From Dehalococcoidia bacterium (GTDB lineage Bacteria > Chloroflexota > Dehalococcoidia > JAUSIH01): a stretch of DNA of 41,501 nucleotides. Both the position numbers and the translations under genes were made by a program. The stretch covers positions 1-41,501 of the forward strand of contig JAUSIH010000033.1 of assembly GCA_030648205.1 (NCBI GenBank). Direction: 5' to 3'. This document shows positions 24,229 through 31,568 of this stretch, in pieces. The notes below the pieces were generated by a model. It saw only the letters and a program-made list of their open reading frames with translations. It did not search any database and was not told the origin of the DNA. Every line of letters begins with the position of its first letter. Positions within the stretch are counted from its first letter, which is position 1.

Positions 24229-25134
24229 ATGAGCGCGTCTCAGGCGCACGTCGCGGAAGAGCAGGCTCTTCGCCCTCTCCATCGGAGGGGACTCCCCATC
24301 ATGGCGCTCGTCCGCTTCGCTCAGCGCAAGCCTCTGGGCGCCCTCGGCGCCTTGCTGCTGCTGATGATGGTGTTCATTGCGGTGGCCGCACCGGTTATCT
24401 CACCCTACGACCCTATTGACGTCTTTGCGGACAAGCGTTTCACCCCCCCTGGACGAGAGTTTCTCTTGGGAACGGACCACGTGGGGAGAGACATCTTGAG
24501 CCGCATTTTCTACGGGGCGCAGGTCTCGCTTTACGTGGGTGTTCTCTCAGTCGCTATAGGCACCACCGCGGGATGCATCACTGGCCTGATCAGCGGCTAC
24601 TTTGGTAAGCACGTGGACGCGATTATCCAGCGCGCCGTGGATACTATCATGGCCTTCCCCATTCTGGTTCTCGCTCTCCTGGTCGTCACAGTGCTGGGAT
24701 CCTCCGCCGAAAACGTCGTCATAGCGGTGAGCGTCGTGCTCTTTCCTCAAGGCGCACGAGTAGTGCGTTCCGCGGTGCTGGCTGTCAAGGGAAGTGAGTA
24801 CGTAACAGCCGCGCGAGCCGTAGGGGCCACGGACACGCGCATCATGTTCCTGCACATTCTGCCTCAGTGCGTGGCGCCTTACATCGTGCTGGCCACAGCC
24901 CAACTCGGCTGGGCCATTGTCGTGGAAGCCACGCTGAGTTTCCTGGGGGTGGGTACGCCGCCGCCCTGGCCGTCCTGGGGGAACATGCTCTCAGGCCTGG
25001 CCCGCACGTATATCGAACAGACCCCCTGGCTCGCCGTTTTTCCCGGTGTGGCCCTGAGCCTGAGCGTGTTCGGCGTGAACCTCCTGGGCGACGCCCTGCG
25101 CGACGTTCTGGACCCGCGTCTCAAGCGCGCGTGA
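24229..25134 (+). CDS. ABC transporter permease, DppC/OppC type
   Basis: About 301 residues from ATG 24229, which has AGGA eight bases upstream (ATG 24220 would add three residues). Signature FLLGTDHVGRDILSRIFYGA, EAA loop SEYVTAARAVGATDTRIMFL and terminal LGDALRDVLDPRLKRA. Partner of the DppB-like permease upstream. No ATPase genes (DppD/DppF type) follow; the next gene is thiolase-like, so the energising subunits must be encoded elsewhere. Confidence 0.93.
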   Translation: MSASQAHVAEEQALRPLHRRGLPIMALVRFAQRKPLGALGALLLLMMVFIAVAAPVISPYDPIDVFADKRFTPPGREFLLGTDHVGRDILSRIFYGAQVSLYVGVLSVAIGTTAGCITGLISGYFGKHVDAIIQRAVDTIMAFPILVLALLVVTVLGSSAENVVIAVSVVLFPQGARVVRSAVLAVKGSEYVTAARAVGATDTRIMFLHILPQCVAPYIVLATAQLGWAIVVEATLSFLGVGTPPPWPSWGNMLSGLARTYIEQTPWLAVFPGVALSLSVFGVNLLGDALRDVLDPRLKRA

Positions 25135-25180
25135 TCCCATCCGGGCGACTCACTTCACCGGCGTGGACCGCGGAATAGAC

Positions 25181-26350
25181 ATGCGTGTGCAGCACCTGCG
25201 CGCCATGGCGGCGGTGGTGGGGGTGGGCAAAAGCGTCATCGGACGCAACTTGGAAGTGGACGCCCTGACCCTGATGTCGCACGCCTTCAAGGCCGCGCTG
25301 GAGGACAGCGGGCTGAAGAAGGAAGAAGTGGACGGACTCATCGTCAACACGGGCGGCGCGGAGTGCGACCGTCTCCCGCAGCTCCTGGGCATTGACGTCC
25401 AGTGGAGCAGCCAGACCTGGTCGCACGGCCGGATGTCGGGTATCATTCTTGAGTGGGCGGCCATGGTAGTGCACGCGGGACTGGCCCGCAACGTCCTGTG
25501 CATCGCGGGCTACAGCTCGCACGCCGTCAGGACCCGCACCGTGCGCGGCGGCAGCGGCGAGGCCTACCGCGCCGGAGGAGGGCCACACTGGGAGGCCCCG
25601 GAGTACGGCATCATCCACCCGGGGACGCTGCCCGCACTGGCTTTCCAGCGCTATTGCCATCTCTACGGCTACAAACCGGAGCTGCTGGGCGCCGTGCCGG
25701 TGGCGCAGCGCAAGCATGCCTCTCTGAACCCGGACGCCGTTTATCGCCAGCGCATCACCCTGGACGACTACAAGAAGGCGCGCTTCGTGGTCGAGCCTCT
25801 GCGGCTCTACGACTTCGCGGTGGTGAACGACGGCGCGGTAGCCCTCATCGTGAGCTCGGCGGACCGGGCGGGCGCCTGCCGCAAGCCGCCGGTGTACCTC
25901 TCCGGCATGCAGGGCATGCAGGGGGGCAAGGAATGGGTGATATTCTCGCGCAGCAACATGGGCGTCGCGCAACAGTCGCTGTCCCGCGACGCGCGGCGCG
26001 TGAATCGGGCTGTCTACGAGATGGCGGGAGTTGAACCCAAAGACATAGACGTGGTGGAGATCTATGACAGCTTCTCGCCGGAAGTCATATTCGACCTCGA
26101 AGACTTCGGCTTCTGCCCGCCGGGCGAGGCGCTGGGCTGGATTCAAGGCGGGCGCATCGAGCCGGGCGGCGACCTGCCGGTGAACACGCATGGAGGTCAT
26201 CTCTCCGAAGGGATGCTCGGCGGGTTCAACCACCTGGCCGAGGCGGTCAGGCAGGCGCGGGGCGAGTGTGGAGAACGCCAGGCCCCCAACGCCCGTCTGG
26301 TCCAGTACACATTGGGTCCCGGCGTATCCATCATCTTTCGCGGCGGATGA
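25181..26350 (+). CDS. Thiolase-like protein lacking catalytic Cys (putative aldolase-type, Ltp2-like)
   Basis: About 389 residues from ATG 25181 (GTG 25163 is an alternative). Thiolase fold by pattern (MAAVVGVGKS..., NDGAVALIVSSADRA), but the Cys loop reads WSSQTWSHGRMSGIILEW with no Cys, and the EVHD His is Tyr (VVEIYDSFSPEV). The last His loop is NTHGGHLSEGMLGG. Thiolase-like proteins without the Cys and paired with DUF35 include the retro-aldolases of steroid side-chain breakdown (Ltp2/ChsH2) and the BbsAB type. The adjacent DUF35 gene supports a two-subunit carbon-carbon lyase. Substrate unknown. Confidence 0.85.
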   Translation: MRVQHLRAMAAVVGVGKSVIGRNLEVDALTLMSHAFKAALEDSGLKKEEVDGLIVNTGGAECDRLPQLLGIDVQWSSQTWSHGRMSGIILEWAAMVVHAGLARNVLCIAGYSSHAVRTRTVRGGSGEAYRAGGGPHWEAPEYGIIHPGTLPALAFQRYCHLYGYKPELLGAVPVAQRKHASLNPDAVYRQRITLDDYKKARFVVEPLRLYDFAVVNDGAVALIVSSADRAGACRKPPVYLSGMQGMQGGKEWVIFSRSNMGVAQQSLSRDARRVNRAVYEMAGVEPKDIDVVEIYDSFSPEVIFDLEDFGFCPPGEALGWIQGGRIEPGGDLPVNTHGGHLSEGMLGGFNHLAEAVRQARGECGERQAPNARLVQYTLGPGVSIIFRGG

Positions 26351-26369
26351 GCCAGCCGGAGAATAGCCT

Positions 26370-26810
26370 GTGACGAACGAACAGCCGCCACTGCCATCCA
26401 TCACGCCTCTCTACGAGCCGTACTATCGCTATACACGGCAGCATGAGCTGCGGATGCAGCGTTGCCGGGACTGCGGCCACGTGCGCTATCCGTTTGCGGC
26501 GCTATGTCCCGTCTGCCACTCGGAAGGCGCCGAGTGGTCCCGCATGAGCGGCCGCGGCGCCGTCGCCTCGTTCGCCATCTGCCATCAGGCGTTCCATCCC
26601 TGGTTCCAGAGCCGCCTGCCGTACAACGTGGCGCTGGTGGACCTGGAGGAGGGGCCGCGCGTCCCCACGAACATCGTAGGCGTGCGCAACGAGGACATCC
26701 GCATCGGGATGTCGGTGGAGGCGGAGTTCGAGGACGTGACCGACGAGATCACACTGGTGAAGTTCAGACCGAGGGGGCCTGGCGGGAAACAAGATAACCC
26801 AGCGCACTAA
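26370..26810 (+). CDS. DUF35 zinc-ribbon/OB-fold protein (partner of the Cys-less thiolase)
   Basis: A 146-residue protein with zinc-ribbon cysteines in CRDCGHVRYPFAALCPVC and an OB-fold (about 60-135) containing VALVDLEEGPRVPTNIVGV. It starts with GTG 26370 behind GGAG and lies 19 bases after the thiolase-like gene, so the two are almost certainly co-expressed as subunits. In characterised pairs the DUF35 chain is needed for activity and stability of the thiolase-fold chain. Confidence 0.9.
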   Translation: MTNEQPPLPSITPLYEPYYRYTRQHELRMQRCRDCGHVRYPFAALCPVCHSEGAEWSRMSGRGAVASFAICHQAFHPWFQSRLPYNVALVDLEEGPRVPTNIVGVRNEDIRIGMSVEAEFEDVTDEITLVKFRPRGPGGKQDNPAH

Positions 26811-26831
26811 GAATCATCCCGAAAGTGCGTC

Positions 26832-26890
26832 CTCACCCTTCGACAAGCTCAGGGTGAGCGGGAAATCCCGCTCGTGGTGAGCTTGTCGAA
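26832..26890. repeat. REP-like nested palindrome
   Basis: Arms TTCGACAAGCTCA (26839-26851) and its perfect complement (26878-26890) enclose a second stem, GAGCGGGA (26856-26863) with TCCCGCTC (26866-26873). An alternative stem pairs 26832-26839 with 26851-26858. It sits in the 135-base gap between DUF35 and the alcohol dehydrogenase. Motifs of this type are common interspersed extragenic repeats in GC-rich bacterial genomes. It could act as a terminator-like or mRNA-stabilising structure. Confidence 0.75.
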
Positions 26891-26945
26891 CCATGAGCGG
26901 ATACCAGCCGCGGGTTTTCGGGATAGCTTGTAGAAAGGGCAGCAC

Positions 26946-27989
26946 ATGAACAAGGGCACAATGAAGGCCGCGGTGCTTCGGCAGAAGGGCGGCCCCGAGA
27001 TACTCCGCGTCGAGGAGTGGCCCATTCCGAAGCCGGGATTCGGCCAGGCGCTGGTGCGTGTGCGGGCATGCGGCGTCTGCAATCACGAGGTCGTCGTCCG
27101 CAGCCCGGACCTCACCCACAAGTCCTACCATCCCCCCCAGGTGCTGGGGCACGAGATAGCGGGCGAGGTGGTGGAGCTGGGCGAAAGGGCGCATGAACTG
27201 AAGGTCGGCGACCGGGTGACCTGCACGAACAAATCTAGCTGCCGCGTCTGCGAGCGCTGCCGCCGCGACGACGAGATTCACTGCCCGAACGGCGACATGA
27301 ACGAGGGCGGCTACGGCGAGTTCGCCGCCATCAACGAGGAGAGCCTGGTCAAAATCCCGGAGGGGATGCCCTTCGAGCACGCCGCCATCTGCGGGTGCGC
27401 GGTGGGCATCGCGCTGCGCGGCGTCCGGTGGGCCGCCCGCGTGGCCGTCGGGGAGACGGCGCTGGTGACGGGCCCCAGCGGCGGGATAGGCGCGCACTCG
27501 GTGCAACTCGCGCGGCTGGCGGGCGCGCGCGTCATCGCCGCGACGACGTCCGAGGATAAAGCGGAGGCGCTGCGGCAACTGGGCGCCGACGAGGTGGTGG
27601 TGACCGGCGGCAAGCCCTACCACAAGCAGGTGATGGCGCTGACGGGCGGCCACGGGGTGGACGTCGTCATTGACACCGTCGGGTCGGCGGTGTTCGAGTC
27701 GGCCTTCCGCTCGATGGGCTACCATGCGCGCTATGTGCTCATCGGCGAGTTCTACGGCGACACTCTGCCCGTGAGCGCGGCGTGGATGTTCCGCAAGGAG
27801 ACGACGCTTCAGGGGTCGGGGGCTGCGCACCGGTCTGAGCTGGAGGACTGCCTGTGCCTGCTCCACGAGGGCAAGATCAAGCCCGTCATCGCGAAGACAT
27901 ACCCGCTCGCGCAGATCGCGGACGTCCACCGGGAGATGGAGCGCAAGAAGCACGTTGGGCGGCTGGTGATTACGTACAACCAAGCCTAG
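26946..27989 (+). CDS. Zinc-binding alcohol dehydrogenase (MDR superfamily)
   Basis: A 347-residue medium-chain dehydrogenase. Catalytic zinc ligands are C45 (CGVCNHE) and H69-E70 (VLGHEIAGEV). The structural zinc loop is C99, C102, C105 and C113. The Rossmann motif is GPSGGIGAHSVQLA (about 155-168). It oxidises an alcohol or reduces an aldehyde/enone with NAD(P). In position 46-48 it has NHE rather than the usual H-T-D/R-S-D, so the proton relay is not typical. It stands alone between a REP-like palindrome and an AT-rich gene. Confidence 0.92.
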   Translation: MNKGTMKAAVLRQKGGPEILRVEEWPIPKPGFGQALVRVRACGVCNHEVVVRSPDLTHKSYHPPQVLGHEIAGEVVELGERAHELKVGDRVTCTNKSSCRVCERCRRDDEIHCPNGDMNEGGYGEFAAINEESLVKIPEGMPFEHAAICGCAVGIALRGVRWAARVAVGETALVTGPSGGIGAHSVQLARLAGARVIAATTSEDKAEALRQLGADEVVVTGGKPYHKQVMALTGGHGVDVVIDTVGSAVFESAFRSMGYHARYVLIGEFYGDTLPVSAAWMFRKETTLQGSGAAHRSELEDCLCLLHEGKIKPVIAKTYPLAQIADVHREMERKKHVGRLVITYNQA

Positions 27990-28113
27990 TTGCGAAACCA
28001 GCCAACACATGCAAGGAAGTGTGCCCGTTGTCACTCGGAGCGTACTATGATTGGATCGAAAGGAGAACGGTCTTCTTGTACGACGGCCTCATCATGCAAT
28101 AGGAGGCGGCAAA

Positions 28114-28998
28114 ATGGCGAGCAAATGCAGCGCATGTGGTAAACCTTTGGGTTTCATCGAAGGCCGCATCTTTGCCCGTATTCTCTGTAACCAATGCGCA
28201 GCCCAAAAAGCAGCACGAGAACAAGCTCAAAAAGAACAAGAAAAGCGCCTTGTTCAAATTGCAAAAGAGAAATACAGTGCGATCCCGAAGCAACTTTGGA
28301 CTGGTGAGATAGGCCGAGAGGAGGCTGCAAGCCTGCTGCGCACGTGGGCTACGGAAGCCAAACTCACTGATGGAGAGCAACGATTAATCTGCGACAGCGC
28401 CTTCCATGACTTTACCCTGCAATTATTGGCAGACGATGTTCTTACACAGGATGAGGAAAACAAGCTCTCGACTATAGCTCCTATTCTTGGAGTAACTCAG
28501 GAACGCATTGAGAAGGACTTCCGTGATCTGTTGTTTCGGTTAACGATAGGACGAATGAACGATGGGAGAATGCCCATTCTGAATAAGGCTTCGCTTCTCT
28601 TGAAAAAAGGCGAGGTCGGCCACATAGAAATGGTTGCTGCACTTTTGAAGCAAGTTGCAATCCGAGAGTATCAGGGAAGCTACTCTGGTTTTTCCTTTAG
28701 AATCGTCAAAGGCGTTCGTTACCACGTCGGTGGAACAAAGGGCAGGAGCGTCGTTGTGGGGACGGAGTGGCAGACACAAGACCAGGGCACATTGTCTGTT
28801 ACTTCCCATCGCGTTGTGTTCTTAGGTTCGAAGCGCAGTGTTGAAATGCCCTACAAGAGGTTGCTCCAAGTCGAGGTCTTCTCCGATGGAATTCGGTTGC
28901 ATCTGGCGAACCGCGTTAGTACGCCGACCTTCGTAGTGGAGAACGGAGACGTGGTTGCGTGCGCCATCAATACTGCAATTCAAAGGTTCTCTGAGTAG
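28114..28998 (+). CDS. Zinc-ribbon protein with C-terminal PH-like domain, function unknown
   Basis: A 294-residue protein. The N-terminal zinc ribbon has C5, C8, C25 and C28. A Lys/Gln/Glu-rich helix (about 29-55) and a helical middle (60-150) follow, then a C-terminal beta-rich segment (about 215-290) with GTLSVTSHRVVFLGSKRSVE and MPYKRLLQVEVFSDGIRLHL, the pattern of bacterial PH (bPH/DUF4429-like) domains. ATG 28114 has AGGAGG. Codon use is more AT-rich than in both neighbours, so it was probably acquired recently. A terminator follows. It has no metabolic link to the surrounding genes. Confidence 0.65.
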   Translation: MASKCSACGKPLGFIEGRIFARILCNQCAAQKAAREQAQKEQEKRLVQIAKEKYSAIPKQLWTGEIGREEAASLLRTWATEAKLTDGEQRLICDSAFHDFTLQLLADDVLTQDEENKLSTIAPILGVTQERIEKDFRDLLFRLTIGRMNDGRMPILNKASLLLKKGEVGHIEMVAALLKQVAIREYQGSYSGFSFRIVKGVRYHVGGTKGRSVVVGTEWQTQDQGTLSVTSHRVVFLGSKRSVEMPYKRLLQVEVFSDGIRLHLANRVSTPTFVVENGDVVACAINTAIQRFSE

Positions 28999-29107
28999 CC
29001 TTTTGCTCCAGAAGACACGCATGGACAAATAGGCCAACACTTTGCATGAGTCGCTGTTGTCCCCTTGCAATCGCATCGGGGAGCGCGAGTTCGGGCGCAT
29101 CGTGGTG

Positions 29108-29141
29108 GGCCCGCCGCTTCGTGCGGCGGGCCTTTCCCTTT
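29108..29141 (+). terminator. Rho-independent terminator
   Basis: A 10-bp GC stem (29108-29117 with 29123-29132), loop TTCGT, then TTTCCCTTT. The T-tract is on the plus strand, so it ends transcripts from the zinc-ribbon gene; it lies close to the converging DUF35 stop. Confidence 0.75.
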
Positions 29142-29155
29142 AGCGCGAAAGTCGG

Positions 29156-29629
29156 CTACTTGCCCTTGAGCGGCACGAAGTAGAAATCGGTCAGGCGGCC
29201 CTCGCGCTTCTCGCGGAAGACGGCGCGCACGCGCAGCCCCGGCTTCACCGCGCCGATGCGGACCGGCCCGACAAAGACGGTGTTGTAGATGCACGTATCC
29301 GCGCCGTCAAGCTGAATCAACGCCAGGACGTAGGGCATGTCCACGTGCTGGTGCAAGGAATAGTTCGAGGGCACGTAGAAGACCTCGATGGCGCCCCGCA
29401 CGGTGCCCGTGCCCGGCAGGTCCACCCAGGCGGTCTTGCTGTAGCAATCGCTGCAATCAATACGCGGAGGGCACCACACCTTGCCGCACGTGGCGCAGCG
29501 CGTGCCTGTCAGCTTGGCGTCATCCTTGAGCGTTCGGAAGAAGGGAGAGATGCCCCCATAGCTATAGAGGTAGTCGTTATAGATGCGGTCCCGGACTTCA
29601 AACGGTTCCATGTTCATGGCGGGTATCAC
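29156..29629 (-). CDS. DUF35 zinc-ribbon/OB-fold protein (third copy)
   Basis: A 157-residue protein with an N-terminal helical segment, zinc-ribbon cysteines C45, C48, C59 and C62 (CATCGK and CSDC, with an extra C53), and an OB-fold with VLALIQLDGADTCIYNTVFV. The start overlaps the thiolase stop by four bases (29626-29629), the sign of a coupled partner. Last gene of the long minus-strand run. Confidence 0.9.
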   Translation of the reverse strand: MIPAMNMEPFEVRDRIYNDYLYSYGGISPFFRTLKDDAKLTGTRCATCGKVWCPPRIDCSDCYSKTAWVDLPGTGTVRGAIEVFYVPSNYSLHQHVDMPYVLALIQLDGADTCIYNTVFVGPVRIGAVKPGLRVRAVFREKREGRLTDFYFVPLKGK

Positions 29630-30822
29630 CTTTCCAGAACGATGACCGCGCCCAAAGAGGCGGATGGGCCGCCCACGCTCTCCACGACGCCCCGGCCCTT
29701 GCGTAAGCGCACCTGCCGCTTTCCCGCGTCCTCGCGCAACTGGAGCGCCACTTCGCCGACGCTGTACACCTCGGACGGCCCCGCGATGTGCCCGCAGGCC
29801 ACCCGTCCGCCGCTGGGGTTCACGGGCAGCGGCCCCGTCATCTCGGTGAACCCTTCGTCCACCAGTCGCCCGCCCTCGCCCACCTTGCAGAAGCCCAATT
29901 CCTCGTACGCCAGAATCTCCAGGCCGCTGTAGAGGTCGTGGACCTCCGCCACGTCGAACTCCTGCGCCGGCTTGCGGACGCGCGCCATCCTGTACGCCTG
30001 GCGGGCGGCGCCGCTGATGGCGAGGGTGCGTCCCAAGTTGCGCGCGCTCATGTCAGGCGTGGATGCCTCATGGCTGGTGCCGACGCCCGTTATCCAGACC
30101 GGCTTCTTGGTGAGGGCGCGCGCCCTGTCCTCGCTGGCTATGACAAGAGCAGCCGCGCCTTCGCTGAACAGACAGCACATGTACATGGTGCTGGGCCAGG
30201 CGATGATGCGGGAGTTCAGCACGTCATCCACGGTCATGTGGAGCCGGAGCTGGGCGTTCGGATTGTTGAAGGCGTTCTCGTGGTTCTTGACCGAGACTTT
30301 CGCCATCTGTTCGGGCGTAGGGCCGCCGTAGCGCTTCATGTGCGCCGTCAGGATGATTCCCCACGCCGCGGGCGGCATGGGCGTATAGGGGTGCTGCCAC
30401 ACCACGTCGTGGGTGATGGACTCGGACATCATCACGCCCTCGCCGCGATGCATGTTCGCGGGATTGACCAGGTCCGCGGACTTCTGGACGCCCACCACCA
30501 CCACCACGTCAGACAGGCCCGACGCGACCTCCGCGAAGGCCGCTCGGACGGCATAGCAGCCGGTGGAGGCGCCCGCAGTCACCCGCAGGCCCGGCTTTCC
30601 CCGCAGGCCCAGGTAGTCATGCACCATGTTGTCGCTGGTCATCTGGTGCATGAGCATGTCGCTGTAGATGCCGTAGACGGCGCTATCTATGTCCTTGGTG
30701 GTGAGCCTGGCGTCCTCCAGGGCATTCTTGGTGGCGGCGAACGCCAGCTCCTGGTAGTTGAGGTCCGGATAGCGGGCCTTGAATGGTATCTGCCCCACGC
30801 CGACAATAGCAACACGTCGCAC
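29626..30822 (-). CDS. Thiolase family protein with displaced active-site Cys
   Basis: A 398-residue thiolase-fold protein. Histidines H295 (EVHDLYSG) and H345 (CGHIAGPS) are kept. The Cys loop reads TAGASTGCYAVRAAF: by alignment to the thiolase at 14345, the nucleophile position is Ala (A85) and a Cys (C89) lies about one helical turn later. It could still be a thiolase, or a variant lyase/synthase. GTG start with GGAGGT. Two bases separate it from the SCP2-domain gene upstream and it overlaps its DUF35 partner downstream. Confidence 0.88.
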   Translation of the reverse strand: MRRVAIVGVGQIPFKARYPDLNYQELAFAATKNALEDARLTTKDIDSAVYGIYSDMLMHQMTSDNMVHDYLGLRGKPGLRVTAGASTGCYAVRAAFAEVASGLSDVVVVVGVQKSADLVNPANMHRGEGVMMSESITHDVVWQHPYTPMPPAAWGIILTAHMKRYGGPTPEQMAKVSVKNHENAFNNPNAQLRLHMTVDDVLNSRIIAWPSTMYMCCLFSEGAAALVIASEDRARALTKKPVWITGVGTSHEASTPDMSARNLGRTLAISGAARQAYRMARVRKPAQEFDVAEVHDLYSGLEILAYEELGFCKVGEGGRLVDEGFTEMTGPLPVNPSGGRVACGHIAGPSEVYSVGEVALQLREDAGKRQVRLRKGRGVVESVGGPSASLGAVIVLER

Positions 30823-30824
30823 GG

Positions 30825-31175
30825 CTACCTCCGGGCACGAGCCGCGAGGGCGATGCGGCTCAGGTTGATGAGTTCGATGTAGCTGCCCCGAACGACGCGC
30901 AGGTCGCCCTGCGCGATGGGATGCGTGATGTCCACCTCGCCGGAGAGCACACGAATGAGGGCGGTCCCCTGACCCGCCACGACAAAGTCAGGCTTCACAT
31001 GCTGTCCCTCTCCGGCGGTCAGCTTGCCCTGGCTAACGATCAGATGCAGAGGCTGTCGCTCCCCGGCGACCTCGAACTGCACGACGGCGGACCACGTCTC
31101 GGCGGCGCGCTGCGCACGCGGGTTTGCGGCCACGGCAGCCGCCAGACCGCTAAGGGCTTGTGCGACTTTCCCCAT
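30825..31175 (-). CDS. SCP2 sterol-carrier-type domain protein
   Basis: A 116-residue stand-alone SCP2-like domain. It shows the beta-sheet/hydrophobic tunnel pattern with VQFEVAGERQPLHLIVSQGK and PDFVVAGQGTALIRVLSGEV. Such domains bind lipids or fatty acyl-CoA and are often fused to or encoded with thiolases; here the thiolase gene starts two bases downstream, so it probably presents acyl-CoA to that enzyme. AGGAGG upstream of the ATG. Confidence 0.82.
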   Translation of the reverse strand: MGKVAQALSGLAAAVAANPRAQRAAETWSAVVQFEVAGERQPLHLIVSQGKLTAGEGQHVKPDFVVAGQGTALIRVLSGEVDITHPIAQGDLRVVRGSYIELINLSRIALAARARR

Positions 31176-31214
31176 GTGCTGGTGACCTCCTGAGAGGGCT
31201 TGCTGCTTCCGCGG

Positions 31215-31529
31215 CTAAGAGTGCAGGTCCTCACAAACGAATTGGGTCAGATTGTCGATCATATCGTAGAACCGGGTGTCCGCCTCTATCTCTTTCTCCT
31301 GAGGGGAGGCGAAGGCCGCCCGCAACGCATCCATGTTGTCGAACCACATCTCGCTTACGCGGTAGTAGGGGAGGGGTTTCTTCTTGGAGGGCCGTATGCG
31401 TCCGCTCTCGAACTTCCGCAGGCCGGGCAGCTTCCGCACCAGGGGGAAATGGGCCTCGTTCAGGTACTTCTCCACTTCCTCCACGGTACGGCCCTCTTTG
31501 ACGTTGTACAGGGCGACAAACTTGAGCAT
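31215..31529 (-). CDS. EthD-like dimeric alpha/beta-barrel protein
   Basis: About 104 residues from ATG 31529, which has GGAGG six bases upstream (TTG 31535 is adjacent to the Shine-Dalgarno and unlikely). Ferredoxin-like DABB fold with MLKFVALYNVKEGRTVEEVE, an H-F-P-L-V segment, PYYRVSEMWFDNMDALRAAF and SPQEKEIEADTRFY, all as in EthD family proteins. Members assist or carry out oxidative/isomerase steps in degradation clusters; the role here is unknown. It lies between a CaiB gene and the SCP2 gene in the same run. Confidence 0.8.
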   Translation of the reverse strand: MLKFVALYNVKEGRTVEEVEKYLNEAHFPLVRKLPGLRKFESGRIRPSKKKPLPYYRVSEMWFDNMDALRAAFASPQEKEIEADTRFYDMIDNLTQFVCEDLHS

Positions 31530-31568
31530 GAACAACCTCCGTAAAATGTCGCTGGAGACGGCGCGCTG

